This document shows positions 52,601-61,237 of a stretch of 64,000 nucleotides of DNA, piece after piece. The stretch lies in the NCBI GenBank assembly GCA_963646285.1, contig CAVIWF010000007.1, positions 1 through 64,000 of the forward strand. Direction: 5' to 3'. The position numbers and the translations under genes were made by a program. The DNA comes from CAKUFA01 sp963646285. Its GTDB lineage: Bacteria > Bacillota > Clostridia > Christensenellales > Aristaeellaceae. Position 1 is the first letter of the stretch. Each line of letters begins with the position of its first letter. The notes beneath the pieces are model-generated. The model saw only the letters and a list, made by a program, of their open reading frames with translations, made no database searches and had not been told where the DNA came from.

Positions 52601-54112
52601 GAACGAAACCGTGCCGGTATCGTCTGTAGTAGCCTGTGCTGCCTCGGACAGGTAGCCGCCCGGCATTTTATACATCACACTGACTACCGTGCCAGCCAGC
52701 ATCCGTTCATACTTGCCCCGTTCGCCGTTGTTGTTGGCATCAATGAATACCGTTACGCTCAAGGAGGAATTTCCTCTCAGGGTAGATGCCTGGGGAATTT
52801 CCGTAGGAGCCTCGGTAGGAATAGGGGTTGCCGTCGGTGTGGCAGTAGGCACTGCGGTGGGCGTGGGGGTTACTTCCTCCACGGGAGCCAGGGTCACTAC
52901 TTCTTCTTCCGGCTCTTCGGTAGCTTCCTCCACCAGATCGATGATGCGCATATCCACCGGTTCTGCTGCATCGGCAGCGTCAATCGTCAGCCATCCGAAA
53001 CGTTCGAAATCATTCAGATAGCGGAGCATGACCGTCTCGCCCTGAGCGGACACATGGTCGAATGCAAAAGCGCCGTTTCCAGCAGAAACCGTAAGCCAGC
53101 AGTCGGAAGAATCATCTGCAAAGAGCAGCAGCACTTCATCAGGATTGGCTGTGCCGGATACTGTCACGCCGGTGCTTTCCTGTGCCAGGGGAGACACTTG
53201 CAGCACTTCGCCTGCAGATGTCTGCAAAGATCCCTGCAATGCCTGAGCAACCGTTTCTGCCACAACATCATCTGTTTCCTGTGCTGTCATGGGATAGAAA
53301 GCAGCATCTGTCTGCTCTGTGATCTGCAGCAGGGTGAGCGTGAAGGGCTTGCCCTCATAGGCCACAAAATCACGCTGTGCCGTGTGCACGACGGAAACAT
53401 CTTCCGTCGCACTTACATACCAGCCCGTAGGCAGACCAACAAGCTTGTCTTCTGCCGCATCACCTGTCAGCACGACAGCAACCTTTGCAGGATCTGCCTG
53501 ACTGCCCAGCAGGGTGAGGCGGGGCATCTGATCTGCCGTCACAGCGGTAATCTGATCTGCTGCGCCCCGATAAGCCTGTACTTCAAACACCGTGGCAGCC
53601 GCTCCGTCTTCCGTGCAAAGAACATAATATCCGGAAGGAACGGTCTGCACTGCTTCGAAAACACCCTGCGCATCCGTCGTGCAGGTCATGACTTGCTCCC
53701 CAGCTGCATTCATGAGCAGATATGCGGCATTTGCATTTCCGGTAAAGCGGAACAGACCTGCATCTGCGTAGGCAAGCACGGTGGTGGTGTTCATGCCGCC
53801 CTGGGTAATCCGTACATCATAGGATGTATCCAGCAAATATCCGTCAGGCACGGACACAGGCATGAGGGTTGCATCCTCTGCTGACGACAGCGTCATGGAT
53901 TCGCCATTGGAGGACACCTGTCCCGCTTTCACGCCGTCTTGGTAAACATCAAAGCTGCCCTCTAAAGGCGTGGCTGTCCATGCCCCATTTTCGTTCATGG
54001 ATAGCCCTTGAAAAAACACCGTCAGCGTTGTGGCGTTCTCAGCACTTGCAGATACTGTGATCAGCAGCAGTCCCAGCAGCAGTGCAGCCAGCTTCGTCCA
54101 ACCTGTTTTCAT
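49622..54112 (-). CDS. Large secreted protein with nine SdrD_B-like repeats
   Basis: A 1,496-residue exported protein. The signal peptide is LAALLLGLLLITVSASA. Residues 25-430 are low-similarity domains, then a TPTPTAVPTATPTATPIP linker. Nine repeats follow in the style of SdrD_B domains: a conserved start such as VFIDANNNGERG or CWLDENSNGLWD (calcium-binding), then GTxxFxxLxPGxY-like ends. The eighth (VWIDQGGVYGALANA) has lost the DxNxxG loop. No LPxTG, transmembrane or SLH end is seen after the last repeat. GGAGGT stands before ATG 54112. Likely a surface or extracellular matrix protein. Confidence 0.87.
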   Translation of the reverse strand: MKTGWTKLAALLLGLLLITVSASAENATTLTVFFQGLSMNENGAWTATPLEGSFDVYQDGVKAGQVSSNGESMTLSSAEDATLMPVSVPDGYLLDTSYDVRITQGGMNTTTVLAYADAGLFRFTGNANAAYLLMNAAGEQVMTCTTDAQGVFEAVQTVPSGYYVLCTEDGAAATVFEVQAYRGAADQITAVTADQMPRLTLLGSQADPAKVAVVLTGDAAEDKLVGLPTGWYVSATEDVSVVHTAQRDFVAYEGKPFTLTLLQITEQTDAAFYPMTAQETDDVVAETVAQALQGSLQTSAGEVLQVSPLAQESTGVTVSGTANPDEVLLLFADDSSDCWLTVSAGNGAFAFDHVSAQGETVMLRYLNDFERFGWLTIDAADAAEPVDMRIIDLVEEATEEPEEEVVTLAPVEEVTPTPTAVPTATPTATPIPTEAPTEIPQASTLRGNSSLSVTVFIDANNNGERGKYERMLAGTVVSVMYKMPGGYLSEAAQATTDDTGTVSFTDLPAGEYVLDVTLPSSYGFTKHGKTDKATSNMMEENSDCHATSETFTIDAGEAKEVGIGAKQMAVLSGIVWLDTNADGIMNNGEGGQAGVQLQLEGTKNGLLYETVSASDGSYSFLQVKPGVYKLRVYVPEGMGFTKYSETGRENRSVITSEGKSVGVKQYELKSGEVKTLQHVGLIQGATLQGVCFLDANYNGLLDAGEEALPGVKLELIKDTTGKSVTTIITGDDGVFSFTGLRGGQYRLRAVVPEGTTYTCVVDGGNQFKARVGRREYTVDNIQVDDGETVDMIVGAIKPATITGTAYLDNNFSGTKDGKESVVSGIVLHLIDEDGNDIDTERTNAKGVYKFENVVPGRYRITATAKRGYAFTKTDGGSVLLNLSDGEGESDWFDVALGAELTGMDAGMILPGTVDGTVFADANDNGLMDAGETGLVGTVVRLMSEEGEQFSATIGEDGTFTFDAVMPGKYYLRYELPDHGIMAQVVKGGNTITGDNVGASDWFDFATGDEYHASLAGGLILGSINGQTFEDHDGTGEKTASKASLGGVTLTLKPSRSDLETVTIVTEADGSFAFDNLHPDSYQLTVLWPEDMAMSRVSKLALPLQPGYGEQTIVVDIAMGDRYDEQMLGGVVPASISGTAWLDEDNNGMKSTSEAAASGVKITVIDETTGKTYATLTTKDDGSFALSGMIPGSYRVECALTGGLIATKSGDSTFSEKDDVLTEYVQLTEGGLQSDLSLGLLQLNSISGQVWIDQGGVYGALANAVVSLTDVQGNAYGSVTTTEDGNYQFDGLLPGEYYVSVQLPEGYLVVEPTDARLENQEHTSVIAQCSGRTGQSDIVTVKMTETYQGMDIGSVLPGKLGDLCWLDENSNGLWDYDEKGIAGVKIELMRGDQVMQEVTSDQYGYWQMENVYPATYTLRVTPPAEVKPTKPNEAVPALTSVLEETEDTTCFSSLVTVTSAKNNYQADMGFVLRTRGVYPEGFGEAATQDWTKTILGE

Positions 54113-54178
54113 GAATCTACTACCTCCGCACGGCAGGCCATGCCGTTTTGGTTTCCTATGCAAAATCAGCCATGGATT

Positions 54179-54207
54179 ATGGTAAAGCAGAACGGCAGAA
54201 ATGTCAA
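54179..54207 (-). promoter_or_regulatory. Promoter of the SdrD_B-repeat gene
   Basis: Minus strand: TTGACA (54207-54202), 17-nt spacer, TACCAT (54184-54179). Confidence 0.6.
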
Positions 54208-54259
54208 CCTTTCCCCAAGGAGTTTACATTCTGATGCCGATGTTTTCCGTCCTGTTTGG

Positions 54260-54288
54260 TTGCTTTTCCGGCAGCAATTTGTTATACT
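54260..54288 (+). promoter_or_regulatory. Promoter of the GH105 gene
   Basis: TTGCTT (54260-54265), 17-nt spacer, TATACT (54283-54288). Transcription should begin near 54295, so an ATG at 54290 cannot be the start; the TTG at 54326 fits. Confidence 0.7.
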
Positions 54289-54325
54289 GATGGCAGAGAT
54301 CCTCAATGACAAGGAGGGGTTGAAA

Positions 54326-55357
54326 TTGCATAAGGACTACAAGGAGCTTTACACCCGTGTGCTGCACCGTCTGGAAGGGTGCCACGGAACCGGCGCTGCC
54401 AACGACCACATGACCATGGATACCTGGGAGTGGCCTCAAGGCGTGGCCATCTATGCCATGTACAAGCTGTACAAGTCCACGGGTGATCCGTCTGTGCTCA
54501 GCGACATTACTGCCTGGTATGATAAGCACCTTGCCAAGGGGCTTCCGGGGAAAAACGTGAATACCGTGGCGCCCATGCTGACCATGGCGCTGCTCTACCA
54601 GGAGAATGGCAATGAGACCTACGGAAAACTCATCAAGGAATGGGCGGACTGGGTAATAACCGCCATGCCGAGAACGGAAGAAAACGGCCTTCAGCACATC
54701 ACCTACCTTGAAAACAACACCCAGCAGCTATGGGATGATACCCTGTACATGACCTGCCTGTTCCTGTATCAGGCTGGCATGGCTCTCCACCGTGATGACC
54801 TGAAGAACGAGGCCATCTACCAGTTCCTGCTGCACATTAAATACCTGCACAGTCCCAAAACCGGTCTGTGGTACCATGGTTTCTGCTTCATTGGCCGTCA
54901 TCACTTTGGTGAAGCCTACTGGGGACGGGGCAACAGCTGGTTCACTGCCGGGGCAGTGGATTTTATCGAGTGGCTGCCGGAAGGCCCTGTGAAGGAATTA
55001 ATCCTGACTACGTGGAAAGAGCAGTGCAAGGCATTGGCCGCTGTGCAGGATGCTTCCGGCTTGTGGCATACCCTGCTGGATCAGCCGGACAGCTATTTGG
55101 AAACTTCTGCTTCCGCCGCCTTTGCCTACGGCTTTTTGAAGGGTGTTCGTTTGGGACTCCTGGATGAAAGCTACAAAGCCATTGGCGAAAAAGCGCTGGA
55201 AGCCGTGCTGGATCAGGTAGCAGAGGACGGTACGGTGCAGGGCGTATCTTACGGTACTCCCATTGGTGCCACCCAGGACTTCTATCGTACCATTCCTATT
55301 GAGCCTACCGCCTATGGTCAGGGGCTTACCTTCCTGATGCTGACGGAGAAGCTGTAA
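54326..55357 (+). CDS. Glycoside hydrolase family 105 (unsaturated rhamnogalacturonyl hydrolase-like)
   Basis: A 343-residue (alpha/alpha)6-barrel enzyme. TWEWPQGVAIYAMYKLY and LENNTQQLWDDTLYMTCLFL hold conserved residues; the second Asp of WDD is the usual catalytic position in GH105. RHHFGEAYWGRGNSWFTAGA forms the far side of the cleft. The family removes unsaturated uronic acids from pectin or other plant or host glycans. It has no signal peptide, so it acts inside the cell. Start at TTG 54326 with AAGGAGG nine bases before. No polysaccharide-utilisation partners are adjacent. Confidence 0.9.
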   Translation: MHKDYKELYTRVLHRLEGCHGTGAANDHMTMDTWEWPQGVAIYAMYKLYKSTGDPSVLSDITAWYDKHLAKGLPGKNVNTVAPMLTMALLYQENGNETYGKLIKEWADWVITAMPRTEENGLQHITYLENNTQQLWDDTLYMTCLFLYQAGMALHRDDLKNEAIYQFLLHIKYLHSPKTGLWYHGFCFIGRHHFGEAYWGRGNSWFTAGAVDFIEWLPEGPVKELILTTWKEQCKALAAVQDASGLWHTLLDQPDSYLETSASAAFAYGFLKGVRLGLLDESYKAIGEKALEAVLDQVAEDGTVQGVSYGTPIGATQDFYRTIPIEPTAYGQGLTFLMLTEKL

Positions 55358-55378
55358 TAGGCTGATTTGAGTATGCCT

Positions 55379-55408
55379 TAAAGGAGGCGTTTCGACGTCT
55401 CCTTTTCA
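55379..55408 (+). terminator. Terminator after GH105
   Basis: AAGGAGGCG (55381-55389) pairs with CGTCTCCTT (55396-55404), one G-T pair, followed by TT. Confidence 0.65.
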
Positions 55409-55472
55409 AATGCGCTGATGTAATCGGGACATGTTCTGCTTCTGGTCACTTATCCCCTGCTTCCTTTTATGC

Positions 55473-55478
55473 TATAAT
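55473..55478 (+). promoter_or_regulatory. Extended -10 promoter of topB
   Basis: TGC-TATAAT with the TATAAT at 55473-55478. The upstream -35 (TTATCC at 55450) is weak. Confidence 0.6.
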
Positions 55479-55495
55479 GGGATCAATGCAACGAA

Positions 55496-57688
55496 TTGGA
55501 GGTGATTGCCACGGGACGTATTGTGGTGCTGGCGGAAAAGCCCAGCGTGGGTCGAGATATTGCCCGGGTGCTGAAGTGCAAAAACACCGGTGCAGGATGC
55601 TTAAGCAACGATCAGTATATCGTCACATGGGCAGTCGGCCACTTGGTGATGCTGGCAGAACCTGATGAAATCGATGCCCGCTACAAGCGTTGGAAGACAG
55701 ACGACCTGCCCATCCTCCCCGACAACATTCCGCTGAAAGTAATTCCCTCCTCTGCTGACCAATTCAAGGTTGTTAGCAAGCTGATCAACGATCAGAGTAC
55801 GGACAGCCTCATTTGCGCAACGGATGCCGGGCGGGAAGGCGAGTTGATTTTCCGCTATATCTATCAGAAGAGCGGCTGTAAGAAGCCCTTTGCCCGTTTG
55901 TGGATCAATTCCATGACGGATGAAGCGATCACAGAAGGCTTTCATACCATTCAGCCCGGAGAAAAATACGATGGTCTCTTTCGATCTGCGCAATGCAGGT
56001 CTCAGGCTGACTGGCTTGTCGGCATGAATGCAACCCGTGCCTTTACCCTCCGCTTTGATACCCTGCTTTCCGTCGGCCGGGTGCAAACCCCTACTCTGGC
56101 TATTTTGGTAAAGCGCCGCAAGGAAATTGAAAACTTTAAGCCTGAAAGCTATGCAACCGTCACCGCAGACTTTGGCGACTACAAAGGCGTCTGGTTTGAT
56201 GCCAAGCAGGAAAATGACACCCGCATTGCATCAGCGGAAGAAGCACGCCGCATTGCTGATGCTGTAAAGGGTCAAACCGGCACCGTGATTGCTGCCGAAA
56301 CCAGTCATAAAAAGGATCCTCCACCACAGCTGTACGACTTAACGTCCCTGCAGCGGGATGCCAACAAGCTGCTGGGGTTTACCGCCAACAAGACGCTGCA
56401 GGTAGCCCAGGATCTTTACGAAAAGCGAAAGGCGCTTACCTATCCCCGGACGGACAGCCGGTATTTACCCCCGGACATGATTCCAAAGGTTGTTACCACC
56501 ATGAAGCTGCTGCCAGCGGAATATCAAACCTTTGTGCCGGGAGCTCTGCCTAATGGGAAGCTGCCTGTCAGCAAGCGAACCGTGGATGCTTCCAAGGTGA
56601 CGGATCACCATGCGCTGATTCCCACCGCCATTCGGGTGGATCCTTCCAAGTTTACAGAAGATGAACGTGCCCTGTATGATTTGGTAACACGGCGATTGCT
56701 GTCTGCGTTCTATCCGGCCTTTGAGTATGATGCAACCAAAGTCATTACCCAGGTGGATGCCCATACCTTCCGATCCAATGGGCAGGTAATCACCAACAAT
56801 GGTTGGCGTGCCGTTCCGCCCATGGCAAAACCCTTCAAGCGGAAAAAGAAAAAGGATGGGGATGGTGAGGAAGAAAGCATCCTGCCGCCGCTGAAGCAGG
56901 GCGACACACGCACTGTGATTGGCACATCCGTCAAAGAGGATGCTACCAAGCCTCCAGCACAGCACACAGATGCCTCCCTCCTCGCTGCCATGGAAAACGC
57001 AGGACGTGAAGTGGAGGACGAGGAAATCTCCAAACAAATGAAAGGCAGCGGCATCGGTACGCCGGCTACCCGGGCTTCCATTATTGAGCGGCTGATTCAG
57101 GTTCGATACGTGGAGCGTAAAGGAAAAACCTTGCTTGCGACGGATAAGGGCGTGCAGCTTATTTCCATCATGCCGGAAGAAATTGCTTCTCCAGCCATGA
57201 CGGGAAAATGGGAGCTGGCTCTGGACAAAATTGCAAGGAACGAGCAGGATCCGGCACGCTTTATGGAAGGCATTCGCAAGCTTACGGTCTTCCTGACGAA
57301 CTATGCCAAAGAAAGCAAGCTGCACGCTTCCTTTCCGGAGGATCCCCAGAGGACAAGGAAGCGTCAGAAGCATTTGGCCAGCTCTGGCAAGGAAGTGCCT
57401 GATACCGTCTGTCCCCTTTGCGGAAAAGGGAAGGTACTGGAAACCAGGCTTTCCTTCTGCTGCTCGGAGCTTGCAAGCGGATGTCATTTCACCTTGTGGA
57501 AGGATTGCCTGACCCGTGGAGGGGGGCCGGAGCTGACAGCCAAGTTGGTGCAGCTGCTACTGAAGCAGAAAGAGCTGCGAGGCTCCACCGGCGTCATCAC
57601 CATGAACAGCAGCGTCATCGCCTTCTATCCTGCAAACAGCAGCAGCCCTTCCTCTGTGCGCTCCATCACCTACGAAAAGCAAAAATGA
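55496..57688 (+). CDS. topB: DNA topoisomerase III
   Basis: A type IA topoisomerase of about 725-730 residues that decatenates single-stranded DNA. VVLAEKPSVGRDIARVLKC starts the Toprim domain, with DAGREGELIFRYIY. The catalytic Tyr is in KALTYPRTDSRYLP (about 316), and GIGTPATRASIIERL follows. A C-terminal Cys cluster CPLCGKGK...CC suggests one zinc ribbon. The start is uncertain: the frame opens with TTG 55496, but the strong GGAGGTGAT at 55498-55506 lies after that TTG and eight bases before an ACG at 55511. Confidence 0.93.
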   Translation: MEVIATGRIVVLAEKPSVGRDIARVLKCKNTGAGCLSNDQYIVTWAVGHLVMLAEPDEIDARYKRWKTDDLPILPDNIPLKVIPSSADQFKVVSKLINDQSTDSLICATDAGREGELIFRYIYQKSGCKKPFARLWINSMTDEAITEGFHTIQPGEKYDGLFRSAQCRSQADWLVGMNATRAFTLRFDTLLSVGRVQTPTLAILVKRRKEIENFKPESYATVTADFGDYKGVWFDAKQENDTRIASAEEARRIADAVKGQTGTVIAAETSHKKDPPPQLYDLTSLQRDANKLLGFTANKTLQVAQDLYEKRKALTYPRTDSRYLPPDMIPKVVTTMKLLPAEYQTFVPGALPNGKLPVSKRTVDASKVTDHHALIPTAIRVDPSKFTEDERALYDLVTRRLLSAFYPAFEYDATKVITQVDAHTFRSNGQVITNNGWRAVPPMAKPFKRKKKKDGDGEEESILPPLKQGDTRTVIGTSVKEDATKPPAQHTDASLLAAMENAGREVEDEEISKQMKGSGIGTPATRASIIERLIQVRYVERKGKTLLATDKGVQLISIMPEEIASPAMTGKWELALDKIARNEQDPARFMEGIRKLTVFLTNYAKESKLHASFPEDPQRTRKRQKHLASSGKEVPDTVCPLCGKGKVLETRLSFCCSELASGCHFTLWKDCLTRGGGPELTAKLVQLLLKQKELRGSTGVITMNSSVIAFYPANSSSPSSVRSITYEKQK

Positions 57689-57689
57689 A

Positions 57690-57718
57690 TTGCCTTTTCC
57701 CATGCTTTGGGATACAAT
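57690..57718 (+). promoter_or_regulatory. Promoter of pepF
   Basis: TTGCCT (57690-57695), 17-nt spacer, TACAAT (57713-57718). Confidence 0.7.
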
Positions 57719-57766
57719 AGGCATGAGTATTGATCCGCCGAGGCGGAAGAAAGAAGGACCTCAATC

Positions 57767-59554
57767 ATGGCTGATAAGATCCGTAAACGCTCTGAAATCC
57801 CTGAAAAGTACAAGTGGCGTTTGTCCGATATTTTTGTTGATGTGGCTGCCTGGGAAGCAGCCTATGCAGAGGCTGAAAAGGCCATCGCCGCCTTTGCAGC
57901 ATTTGACGGCAAGGTGGCCGATGACCCCAAGGCTGCCATTCGTGCCTATTTTGAAACCTACAAGCAATTGATTCCTATTTATTCCTATGCCAGCATGCTG
58001 AAGGACAGTGACAATGGCGACACTGCCGCTCAGGCATTGGAGCAGAAGGCGGTTGCGCTGCTGGTGAAATGTCAGACTGCTTCCGCTTTCCTTGAGCCTG
58101 AACTGCTGACCATGGAAGAATCCAAGCTGGTTGCATTGTCTCAGGAAGAAGACATGGAGGATTACAGCACCTCCCTTAAAGAACTGCTGCTGCAAAAGCC
58201 CCATACCCTGAGCAAGGATCAGGAACGTTTGCTGGCCATGATGGGCGAAATTGCCGGTGCACCGGACAATATTTACACCATGCTGAGCAACGTGGATCTG
58301 AAGTTCCCGGACATTACCCTGGCAGATGGCTCCAAAGCGCCCCTGACGGAGGGCACCTACTCTTCCTTCATCCACGATGACCAGCGGGATGTTCGTCGTC
58401 AGGCCTTCGAAGGGTTGATGGGCACCTATGGCAAGTTCGGCAACACCATTACCGGCACCTACTCCGCTTCTGTCAAGATGGATCAGTTCATGGCAGATGC
58501 CCGGCATTATTCCTCTGCCCGTGCCGCAGCCATGGAACCTCTGCAGATTCCTGAATCCGTATACGACAACCTGATTCAGGTCATCCATGAATACCTGCCT
58601 GTGTTGAACGAATACCTGGAGCTTCGCAAGCAGGTGCTGGACGTGGACGAACTCCACATGTATGACCTTTACTGCCCCATGGTGAAGGACTTCAAGATGG
58701 ACATGCCTTATGAGAAGGCCTTCGACCTGGTGCTGGAAGGTCTGGCACCCATGGGCGAAGACTATCTGGCAAAGCTGCGGGAAGCCCGTGACAATGGATG
58801 GATTGATGTCTATCCAAACGAGAACAAAACCAGCGGTGCCTACTCCAACGGTTTCCGTGGCGGTGCCCATCCCTTCGTACTGCTGAATCACAACGATAAT
58901 CTGGATTCTGCATTCACCATTGCCCATGAGCTGGGACACTCCATGCACAGCTATTTCAGCAACCTGACGCAGCCCTTCCCCAAGGCGGATTACAGCCTGT
59001 TTGTTGCAGAAGTAGCTTCCACCTGCAACGAAGCCGTGATGATGCGCTATCTGCTGGAAAAGTTGCCTGAAAAGAAGGCACAGGCTTACCTGCTGAACCA
59101 TTTCCTGGAGCAGTTCCGCACCACCTGCTTCCGTCAGACCATGTTTGCTGAATTCGAAAAGATCAGCCATGAAATGGCCGCCAAGGGCGAACCGTTGACC
59201 CGGGAAAGCCTGAGCAATGCCTATTACAAGCTGAATGAAACGTATTACGGCAGTGCCTGCGTGGTGGATGAAGTGATTGCCAACGAGTGGATGCGTATCC
59301 CCCACTTCTACCGTGCTTTCTACGTGTATGTGTATGCTACCGGTCTGTGCGCAGCTGTATCCCTGAGCGAGAAAATTCTTGCTGAAGGTGAAAGCGCAGT
59401 GAAGGACTATCGGAAGTTCCTGTCCGCAGGCAGCAGTGTGCCGCCCATCGAAGCGCTGAAGCTGGCAGGCATTGATATGAGCAGCCCCGAACCCATCCGC
59501 AAGGCGATGGAAGTATTCAAGGCCACGCTGGAGAAGTTTAAGGCTGTGCTGTAA
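57767..59554 (+). CDS. pepF: Oligoendopeptidase F
   Basis: A 595-residue zinc endopeptidase of family M3 that cuts short peptides in the cytoplasm. The zinc site is AHELGHSMHSYFS (HExxH at about 387), with the second Glu 28 residues later in FVAEVASTCNE. YSNGFRGGAHPFVLLNHNDN and GSACVVDEVIANEWMRI are typical of PepF. AGAAGGA stands nine bases before the ATG. The 113-residue gene follows 14 nt later. Confidence 0.95.
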   Translation: MADKIRKRSEIPEKYKWRLSDIFVDVAAWEAAYAEAEKAIAAFAAFDGKVADDPKAAIRAYFETYKQLIPIYSYASMLKDSDNGDTAAQALEQKAVALLVKCQTASAFLEPELLTMEESKLVALSQEEDMEDYSTSLKELLLQKPHTLSKDQERLLAMMGEIAGAPDNIYTMLSNVDLKFPDITLADGSKAPLTEGTYSSFIHDDQRDVRRQAFEGLMGTYGKFGNTITGTYSASVKMDQFMADARHYSSARAAAMEPLQIPESVYDNLIQVIHEYLPVLNEYLELRKQVLDVDELHMYDLYCPMVKDFKMDMPYEKAFDLVLEGLAPMGEDYLAKLREARDNGWIDVYPNENKTSGAYSNGFRGGAHPFVLLNHNDNLDSAFTIAHELGHSMHSYFSNLTQPFPKADYSLFVAEVASTCNEAVMMRYLLEKLPEKKAQAYLLNHFLEQFRTTCFRQTMFAEFEKISHEMAAKGEPLTRESLSNAYYKLNETYYGSACVVDEVIANEWMRIPHFYRAFYVYVYATGLCAAVSLSEKILAEGESAVKDYRKFLSAGSSVPPIEALKLAGIDMSSPEPIRKAMEVFKATLEKFKAVL

Positions 59555-59568
59555 GGAGGTTTTGTGCC

Positions 59569-59910
59569 ATGATGAAGGGCTACGATAAGCAGGAAGCGCT
59601 GGATTTCATTCTCCCGCGCATTGACCGGCACTATCACAGCACCTTGGCAGATCACATTGATACGCTGATTGCCCAGGCCATTGACGCTGATATGGACTAC
59701 ATGCATAAGGCCGGTGTGCTGGATGCTGACGGCAATGCAGGCGAAAACTATTATGAAGATGACGAAGCCTTCGAGTATCTGGTAGAAGCACTGGTTGCCC
59801 AGAATGATCTTTCCCCGGAGCAGGCGGTAAAGGTTGCTTCGCTGATTGATGATTATATGGACTATCAGCAGCAGTACCTGGAATCCAAGGGCCTGGTCGA
59901 CTGGGAGTAA
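59569..59910 (+). CDS. Conserved unknown acidic protein
   Basis: A 113-residue helical, acidic protein (YEDDEAFEYLVEALVAQNDL; LIDDYMDYQQQYLESKG) with GGAGG ahead of the ATG. I do not recognise its family. It sits 14 nt after pepF and shares its transcript. No signal peptide, membrane helix or cysteine motif is present, so a small cytosolic protein, perhaps a partner of PepF, is the only guess. Confidence 0.6.
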   Translation: MMKGYDKQEALDFILPRIDRHYHSTLADHIDTLIAQAIDADMDYMHKAGVLDADGNAGENYYEDDEAFEYLVEALVAQNDLSPEQAVKVASLIDDYMDYQQQYLESKGLVDWE

Positions 59911-59925
59911 AAATCTCCTGCATTA

Positions 59926-59960
59926 CACGCAGGGGATAATTGCATTGCATCCCCTGCGTG
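59926..59960 (+). terminator. Perfect 12-bp hairpin after the unknown gene
   Basis: CACGCAGGGGAT (59926-59937) and ATCCCCTGCGTG (59949-59960) form a perfect stem with an 11-nt loop. It lacks a T-run, so it may be a terminator, mRNA stabiliser or control element of deoB. Confidence 0.6.
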
Positions 59961-60009
59961 CTTCCTGTTCGCAAACCATAACAAAATGCTTAAAAGGAGG
60001 ATATGACGA

Positions 60010-61170
60010 ATGCGACGTGTTTTTCTGACCGTCCTTGACGGTGTTGGCGCAGGCTATCTGCCTGACGCAGATAAATATGGTGATGTTGGTGCTTCCACCA
60101 TTGCCCATGTGGTAGCAAAGTGCCATCCCAGCCTGCCTAACATGGCTAAGCTTGGTCTTGGCCAAATTCCTACGGCAGGCTATCCTGCCGATCCTAATGC
60201 AGTGGGCGGCTATGGTCGAGCCATTGAAAAAAGTGCAGGTAAGGACACCACCACCGGCCACTGGGAAATCAGCGGTCTGCGGCTGACAAAGGCCTTCCCC
60301 ACTTTCCCGCACGGCTTCCCTGCTGATTTTATGGCCAAGTATGAAGCTGCTATTGGTCATGGAACCATTGGCAATAAGCCTGCTTCCGGCACGGCTATTT
60401 TGGACGAGCTGGGTGCAGAGCATCTCGCTACCGGCAAGCCCATTGTTTACACCTCTGCAGACAGCGTGTTCCAGATTGCCTGCCACGAAAGCCTGTATTC
60501 CTGCGAGGAGCTGTACCGCTTCTGCACCATTGCTCGGGAAATGCTGCAAGGTGAGCTGGGTGTTGGCCGTGTCATTGCCCGTCCTTTCGTAGGCGAACCC
60601 GGCCACTTCACCCGCACGCCCCGTCGTCGGGATTTCTCCCTGCCTCCCATTGGCGAAACGCTGTTGGACAAGGTGAAGGCTGCCGGCATGGAAAGCCTTG
60701 GCGTAGGCAAAATTGAGGACATTTTTGATCATCAGGGATTGACCGGCTCCAATCACGCTGCCGGAAACCCTGCCTGCATTGAAGCTTGGCTTGACTATAT
60801 GCGCAAGGATTTTGATGGCCTGTGCTTCACCAATCTGGTGGACTACGACATGGCTTACGGTCACCGTAACGATCCGGAAGGCTTTGCTAAGGCACTGGAG
60901 TACTTTGATCAAAAGCTGCCGGAGATTCAGTCCCTCATGGGTGATGAAGATTTGCTGATCATCACCGCCGACCACGGCTGCGATCCTACCTTCCCCGGAA
61001 CCGATCACACCCGGGAGCACATCCCGCTGCTGGTGTGGCATCGTGGCATGAAGCAGGCCTGTGACCTGGGCACCCGGGACACTTATGCCGACATTGCTGC
61101 CACCTGCGCCGAGTGGCTTGGACTGCCGGATCGGTTCAATGCCACATCCTTTGCATCCCTTTTGAAGTAA
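60010..61170 (+). CDS. deoB: Phosphopentomutase
   Basis: A 386-residue alkaline-phosphatase-superfamily enzyme that interconverts ribose-1-P and ribose-5-P in nucleoside salvage. RVFLTVLDGVGAGYLPDADK carries the first metal Asp. The Thr nucleophile is within SAGKDTTTGHWEISG, and the metal site is completed by LIITADHGCDPTFPGTDHTR and EHIPLLVW. AAAGGAGG precedes the ATG. Located after the 113-residue gene, with a terminator after it. Confidence 0.97.
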   Translation: MRRVFLTVLDGVGAGYLPDADKYGDVGASTIAHVVAKCHPSLPNMAKLGLGQIPTAGYPADPNAVGGYGRAIEKSAGKDTTTGHWEISGLRLTKAFPTFPHGFPADFMAKYEAAIGHGTIGNKPASGTAILDELGAEHLATGKPIVYTSADSVFQIACHESLYSCEELYRFCTIAREMLQGELGVGRVIARPFVGEPGHFTRTPRRRDFSLPPIGETLLDKVKAAGMESLGVGKIEDIFDHQGLTGSNHAAGNPACIEAWLDYMRKDFDGLCFTNLVDYDMAYGHRNDPEGFAKALEYFDQKLPEIQSLMGDEDLLIITADHGCDPTFPGTDHTREHIPLLVWHRGMKQACDLGTRDTYADIAATCAEWLGLPDRFNATSFASLLK

Positions 61171-61181
61171 CAAAAAAACAC

Positions 61182-61224
61182 GCACGGCATTCAGCGATGG
61201 TTGAATGCCGTGCGGTTGTTTTTT
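61182..61224. terminator. Bidirectional terminator after deoB
   Basis: GCACGGCATTCA (61182-61193) pairs with TGAATGCCGTGC (61202-61213), followed by TTGTTTTTT; A-rich on the other side. It serves both convergent genes. Confidence 0.9.
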
Positions 61225-61237
61225 GGGGAGGCGTTAT

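Noticed and set aside
49622..52800. Repeated DNA in the secreted giant as a mobile or CRISPR-like repeat.
   Set aside because: The similarity is at the protein level between SdrD_B-like domains; the DNA copies are diverged.
51080..53884. A 934-codon open frame on the plus strand.
   Set aside because: It lies opposite the SdrD_B-repeat gene; its length comes from that gene's codon bias, and it shows no domain or start signal.
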